Below are positions 6,944 to 9,682 of a DNA stretch of 9,682 nt, piece after piece (positions within the stretch are counted from its first letter, which is position 1; the number at the start of each line of letters is the position of its first letter). The notes under the pieces are model-generated. The model was given only the letters and a program-made list of their open reading frames with translations, had not been told where the DNA came from and did no database searches. The DNA is from an uncultured Eubacteriales bacterium (GTDB lineage: Bacteria > Bacillota > Clostridia > Oscillospirales > CAG-382), in the NCBI GenBank assembly GCA_934446095.1, contig CAKSDR010000052.1, forward strand, positions 1-9,682, given 5' to 3'. The translations under genes were made by a program, and so were the position numbers.

Positions 6944-7264
6944 ATGATAGAATATGAATACGAATCAATATTTTGCATTGTAAACACGGGATTTTCGGAA
7001 CTTGCAATGGACGCAGCAAGGTCTGCAGGTGCTACCGGTGGCACTGTGATTCACGCGAGAGGGACTGCAAACCGTGAATCCGAAAAACATTTTAATATAA
7101 CTATTCAGCCGGAAAAAGAAATAGTTATGATTTTGGTTCCGAAAACAATAAGGGATGATGTAATGCATGCGCTTTATAAATCTGCGGGAATAGGAACCGA
7201 TGCTATGGGGATAGTTTTTTCAATGCCCGCGGATAACGTGATCGGGATACCGAATAAAAAATAA
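6944..7264 (+). CDS. P-II-like signalling protein 2
   Basis: A 106-aa protein with stronger P-II similarity than its neighbour. It has strand SIFCIVNTG, helix ELAMDAARSAG, the hallmark GATGGTVIHARGT (29-41), a shortened loop NRESEKHFNITIQPE, strand KEIVMILVP, helix, and a C-terminal GIVFSMPADNVIGI. As in protein 1, ARGTA is kept but the canonical long T-loop with its modified tyrosine is missing. The ATG at 6944 is chosen because GGAAGG (6931-6936) precedes it by seven bases; the frame is open further upstream but lies within the previous gene. Only four bases separate it from that gene's stop, so the two are co-translated. It is predicted to sense a nucleotide or small metabolite and act on the DUF1538 protein. 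Databases usually call this family P-II family nitrogen regulator; no nitrogen gene is seen here. Confidence 0.88.
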   Translation: MIEYEYESIFCIVNTGFSELAMDAARSAGATGGTVIHARGTANRESEKHFNITIQPEKEIVMILVPKTIRDDVMHALYKSAGIGTDAMGIVFSMPADNVIGIPNKK

Positions 7265-7311
7265 AACGGCTGTACGCCGCTATCGGCAAAGTACAATATA
7301 AGTTTTTCCTG

Positions 7312-7350
7312 AAACAGGCATGACCGGAATCATGCCTGTTTTGCTTTTTT
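7312..7350 (+). terminator. Terminator of the DUF1538/P-II operon
   Basis: A perfect 12-bp stem (AAACAGGCATGA at 7312-7323, complement at 7330-7341) with loop CCGGAA is followed by TGCTTTTTT. It lies 48 bases after the last stop codon. Confidence 0.9.
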
Positions 7351-7361
7351 AAAACCATTGT

Positions 7362-7464
7362 TATACTGAATGCCAAAACCTCGCGAAAAACTCGGTTGAC
7401 CTTTAAGAGGCATTCGGATTTTTAAAAAATGTACGGAGTAAGCAAGAACTTACTCCGTTTTTTT
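7362..7464 (+). ncRNA. Possible small structured RNA ending in a terminator
   Basis: Just after the previous operon's terminator there is a TATACT -10-like hexamer (7362-7367), then paired arms GAATGCC (7368-7374) and GGCATTC (7409-7415) closing a 34-base loop that itself can pair AACC with GGTT. A second, perfect intrinsic terminator follows (stem 7433-7442 with 7449-7458, then TTTTTTT). No ORF lies between the two terminators. An upstream -35 is poor, and the -10 falls so close to the first arm that transcription from it would trim the stem. The hairpin could instead end minus-strand transcription of the leucine-rich-repeat pseudogene. No known RNA family is recognised. Confidence 0.22.
7433..7464. 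terminator. Intrinsic terminator between operons
   Basis: A perfect 10-bp stem, ACGGAGTAAG (7433-7442) with CTTACTCCGT (7449-7458), has loop CAAGAA and a run of seven T on the plus strand. On the minus strand the stem is followed, after ACA, by six T, so it may also end the pseudogene transcript that stops at 7555. Confidence 0.75.
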
Positions 7465-7554
7465 ATCTGTGTTGTGCTGATATGTTTTTCCGGATTTCGG
7501 CCGCCGATATGGCAGCAGTCTTTTCGTGACATGCGTCTTTAAATTTGCGGTGAG

Positions 7555-8065
7555 TTATCCGAGGTAAATTATCTTGGTATCTGTGTTTCCATAGTAAGCA
7601 TCGTTAAACCCGCCTTCGATGACTCCTCTTTTTTGATCGATGCGGACTTCATGCAAACCGTCGAACGAAGTATATGCTATTTTTTTGACGCTGTTCGGTA
7701 TGGTGAGCGTAGTTAAGCAAACTGCATCCAATAAAAGCGCCTTCCCCGATTTCGGTTACCGTGTCGGGAAGTGTTATCGATTGCAGCGATTTACAGAGCG
7801 CAAAGGCTCCATCACCGATCGACTTGACCTCATATGGAATAACAATAGAGGTAAGATTAGGACAAGAAAAGAAAGCATTTTTGCCTATAGCTGTTGTAAT
7901 ATGCGGAGGGATGTTGAAACTTGTGATGCTAAGAAAACTAAGCCCGTTCAAGACGGTCATGCTCTTTGGAATGTTGAATTGAATATCGTCACACCGCGCA
8001 AAGGCGCTGTCCATACTTGTGACGCTGTCCGGTATTCTGATGCTTTTGAGCGACGAGCGGCCGCT
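7555..8065 (-). pseudogene. BspA-like leucine-rich-repeat surface protein, truncated and frameshifted
   Basis: The minus strand encodes tandem ~23-residue BspA-type (LRR_5) repeats with the pattern CxxLxSIxIPxxVxxIGxxAF: for example CPNLTSIVIPYEVKSIGDGAF and CKSLQSITLPDTVTEIGEGAF. The frame is open from 8065 down to about 7715, where one extra base near 7713-7716 shifts it. The other frame then continues the repeat as TLTIPNSVKKIAYTSFDGL and runs through a normal-looking C-terminal end (VRIDQKRGVIEGGF, then IIYLG) to TAA at 7555-7557. There is no start codon with a ribosome binding site and no signal peptide; a stop at 8066-8068 cuts off the N-terminus. Intact relatives are large secreted or surface proteins of gut and oral anaerobes involved in adhesion. 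It is probably a dead C-terminal remnant, although a single sequencing error could explain the frameshift alone. Confidence 0.8.
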
Positions 8066-8097
8066 TTATTTGCCTTAAAATTAAGAACAGATCTGAC

Positions 8098-8128
8098 AAA
8101 AACAGGAAAATGATTTTTGTTTTCCTGT
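8098..8128 (-). terminator. Terminator of the nrdD-nrdG operon
   Basis: On the minus strand ACAGGAAAA (8128-8120) pairs with TTTTCCTGT (8110-8102) around a nine-base loop and is followed by four more T. It lies about 100 bases beyond the nrdG stop and before the leucine-rich-repeat remnant. The stem is AT-rich, so termination may be partial. Confidence 0.65.
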
Positions 8129-8227
8129 GTGAACGGTCAGGTTTTTATGGGTGTCGTTTATTCAAGACCTTTTGATTTATCGCAATAAAATCTTACAGAA
8201 TATTCATAGCGGCGCACGGAAAAAGTT

Positions 8228-8749
8228 TTATTTATCATAGAGAACGAGTTCTTTTTTCTGCAAAGTCTTTTTTACGTCGATAATTCTTTGATTTTCGGAA
8301 CCGCGGAATTTTAATGAAATATTTTTGAGTTCAGATATGAATTTTCCGTCGACAAGCACATCGATAATTGACAGAATTTCATCTGTTTCGCCGCAGTGCG
8401 CGTATGAATTTTTGTCGATAAGTTCTTCGAAAGTAAATCCCGAGTAAGCCCAAATGCTTTTGTTCGGCAGGACTTTTTTAACTTTCCTTAAAAAAGGCAG
8501 AATATCTTTTTGATTTGCGGGTTCAAACGGCTCTCCTCCGAGAAGAGTAAGCCCGTTTATGTAAGGTTTGTAAAGCAATTCGATTATTTTATCCTGCGTT
8601 TCATCGGTAAATGGTTTTCCGTAGTTAAAATCCCATGTTTGTTTTTGAAAACAATCTTTGCAGCGATTTGTGCATCCGGAAACAAAAAGGGAAACCCGCA
8701 CTCCCGTTCCGTTTGCAATATCGCAGTTTTTAATTTCGCCGTAGTACAT
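8228..8749 (-). CDS. nrdG: Anaerobic ribonucleoside-triphosphate reductase activating protein
   Basis: A 173-aa radical-SAM enzyme that uses a 4Fe-4S cluster and S-adenosylmethionine to install the glycyl radical on NrdD. The cluster cysteines are C26, C30 and C33 in CTNRCKDCF, preceded by the NrdG-typical NGTGVRVSLFVSGC. The SAM-contacting GGEP motif is at 71-74, and a WAYSGF segment follows, as in known NrdG proteins. Length is normal for the family. The start at 8749 has AAAGGA six bases upstream. It lies 25 bases after nrdD on the same strand, so the two are one operon. Cytoplasmic and oxygen-sensitive. Nothing unusual. Confidence 0.95.
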   Translation of the reverse strand: MYYGEIKNCDIANGTGVRVSLFVSGCTNRCKDCFQKQTWDFNYGKPFTDETQDKIIELLYKPYINGLTLLGGEPFEPANQKDILPFLRKVKKVLPNKSIWAYSGFTFEELIDKNSYAHCGETDEILSIIDVLVDGKFISELKNISLKFRGSENQRIIDVKKTLQKKELVLYDK

Positions 8750-8774
8750 AAAAATCCTTTCGGTTTCTGGAAAA

Positions 8775-9682
8775 TTACAGGTGCATAACTCTTTCTTTTA
8801 TTTCCTGCGTCCGTCCCTGGTTCCAGAATTGGGTTCCTATATATCCGCAGGTTCTTCTTGCAACATTCATTTTATCCTGGTCTTTGTTGCCGCATGAAGG
8901 ACATACCCAAATGAGTTTTCCGTCCTCTTCCTTTATTTCTATTTCGCCGTCGTATGAGCAAACCTGACAGTAATCGCTTTTTGTGTTAAGTTCCGCATAC
9001 ATGATATTGTCGTAAATAAACTTTATTACTTGCAAAACAGCTTCAATATTGTTTTGCATATTCGGAACTTCGACGTAACTTATAGCGCCTCCGGTAGAAA
9101 GAGCCTGGAACTGCGCCTCGAATTTTAACTTTTCAAATGCGTCGATGTTTTCGGTTACATGGACATGGTAACTGTTCGTAATATATCCTTTATCGGTTAC
9201 GCCTTTTATGATTCCGAAACGGCGCTGGAGACATTTTGCAAATTTATATGTTGTTGATTCAAGCGGAGTCCCGTATATTCCGAAGCCTATTGACGTTTCC
9301 TTTTTCCATTTTTCGCAGGCTTTGTTCATGTATTTCATTATTTCTATTGCAAAAGGAGTTGCCGAAGGATCGGTATGCGATTTGCCGGTCATATATCTTA
9401 CGCATTCGCAAAGTCCCGCATACCCGAGGGAAATTGTGGAATATCCGCCTACCAGAAGTTTGTCTATGGTTTCACCCTTTTTAAGCCTTGCGCATGCTCC
9501 GTACTGCCACAAAATAGGCGCCGCGTCCGAAAGGGTGCCTTTAAGTCTTTCGTGACGGCACATAAGCGCGCGGTAGCAAAGGTCAAGTCTTTCATCAAAT
9601 ATTTTCCAGAAAGAGTCAAGATTTCCTCCCGACGACAAAGCAATATCGACAAGATTCAGCGTTACGACACCTTGGTTGAAGC
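8775..9682 (-). CDS. nrdD: Anaerobic ribonucleoside-triphosphate reductase, C-terminal part
   Basis: The last ~301 residues of the class III ribonucleotide reductase, which reduces ribonucleoside triphosphates to deoxynucleotides without oxygen. The frame is open to the right edge (visible part begins FNQGVVTLNLVDIALSSGG), so the start lies outside. Near the C-terminus are two cysteine pairs (CQVC and CPSC) that form the structural zinc site. They are followed by RRTCGYIG; the Gly codon at 8844-8846, 23 residues from the C-terminus, is the glycyl-radical site. A GGYSTISLGYAGL segment and STGGAISYVEVPN are also family hallmarks. It precedes nrdG by 25 bases. All visible functional residues are present. 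Confidence 0.96.
   Translation of the reverse strand, partial: FNQGVVTLNLVDIALSSGGNLDSFWKIFDERLDLCYRALMCRHERLKGTLSDAAPILWQYGACARLKKGETIDKLLVGGYSTISLGYAGLCECVRYMTGKSHTDPSATPFAIEIMKYMNKACEKWKKETSIGFGIYGTPLESTTYKFAKCLQRRFGIIKGVTDKGYITNSYHVHVTENIDAFEKLKFEAQFQALSTGGAISYVEVPNMQNNIEAVLQVIKFIYDNIMYAELNTKSDYCQVCSYDGEIEIKEEDGKLIWVCPSCGNKDQDKMNVARRTCGYIGTQFWNQGRTQEIKERVMHL

Noticed and set aside
6553..7264. glnB/glnK nitrogen regulators
   Set aside because: Neither protein has the canonical T-loop tyrosine or full B-loop, and no amtB or glutamine synthetase is linked, so those gene symbols are not justified.
7640..8113. Plus-strand ORF of 157 codons
   Set aside because: It lies antisense to clear leucine-rich repeats, has no recognisable content, and is a shadow of the minus-strand pseudogene.
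1..9682. CRISPR arrays, tRNA or rRNA genes, complete insertion sequences
   Set aside because: No regularly spaced direct repeats, no cloverleaf or rRNA-like segments and no transposase motifs were seen on either strand.

Overview
The window looks like chromosome of a low-GC, strictly anaerobic Firmicute, most likely a gut-type member of class Clostridia. The reasons are AT-rich spacers, strong purine-rich ribosome binding sites, a TTG start, a class III (oxygen-sensitive) ribonucleotide reductase, BspA-type leucine-rich repeats, a DUF1538/P-II cassette, and a remnant of a Firmicute-type conjugative element. The species cannot be named from the sequence alone.

Layout. (1) 1-534 is a scar of mobile DNA. 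On the minus strand there is a fragment of a VirB4-type conjugation ATPase (1-173). It is joined to an unassigned stretch (174-401) and then to a short plus-strand tail or micro-ORF (402-482). A bidirectional terminator (501-534) closes the region. (2) 608-4891 is a self-contained exporter locus. A TetR-family repressor (minus) is divergent from a three-gene plus-strand operon: two paralogous ABC ATPases that overlap by ATGA, and one ABC-2-type permease that overlaps the second ATPase. The divergent spacer carries a near-consensus sigma-A promoter and two copies of ACACATG-N3-CAT, the probable operator. A strong terminator follows the permease. (3) 4946-7350 is a second operon with its own promoter and terminator: a duplicated DUF1538 membrane protein with a TTG start, then two small P-II-like proteins with shortened T-loops. 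(4) 7351-8128 has no intact gene. It holds a possible small structured RNA with a terminator, a frameshifted and N-terminally truncated BspA-like leucine-rich-repeat pseudogene (minus), and the terminator of the next operon. (5) 8228-9682 is nrdD (3' part, running off the right edge) followed by nrdG, both minus strand: the anaerobic ribonucleoside-triphosphate reductase and its radical-SAM activase.

How the parts work. TetR with the two ATPases and permease is predicted to be a ligand-induced efflux system, with the repressor sensing a compound that the pump removes. The DUF1538/P-II/P-II operon is predicted to be a membrane transporter or channel gated by two dedicated nucleotide- or metabolite-sensing P-II-like subunits, by analogy with AmtB/GlnK. 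This is the least described system in the window and the best candidate for new biology. nrdD-nrdG makes deoxynucleotides during anaerobic growth and is housekeeping.
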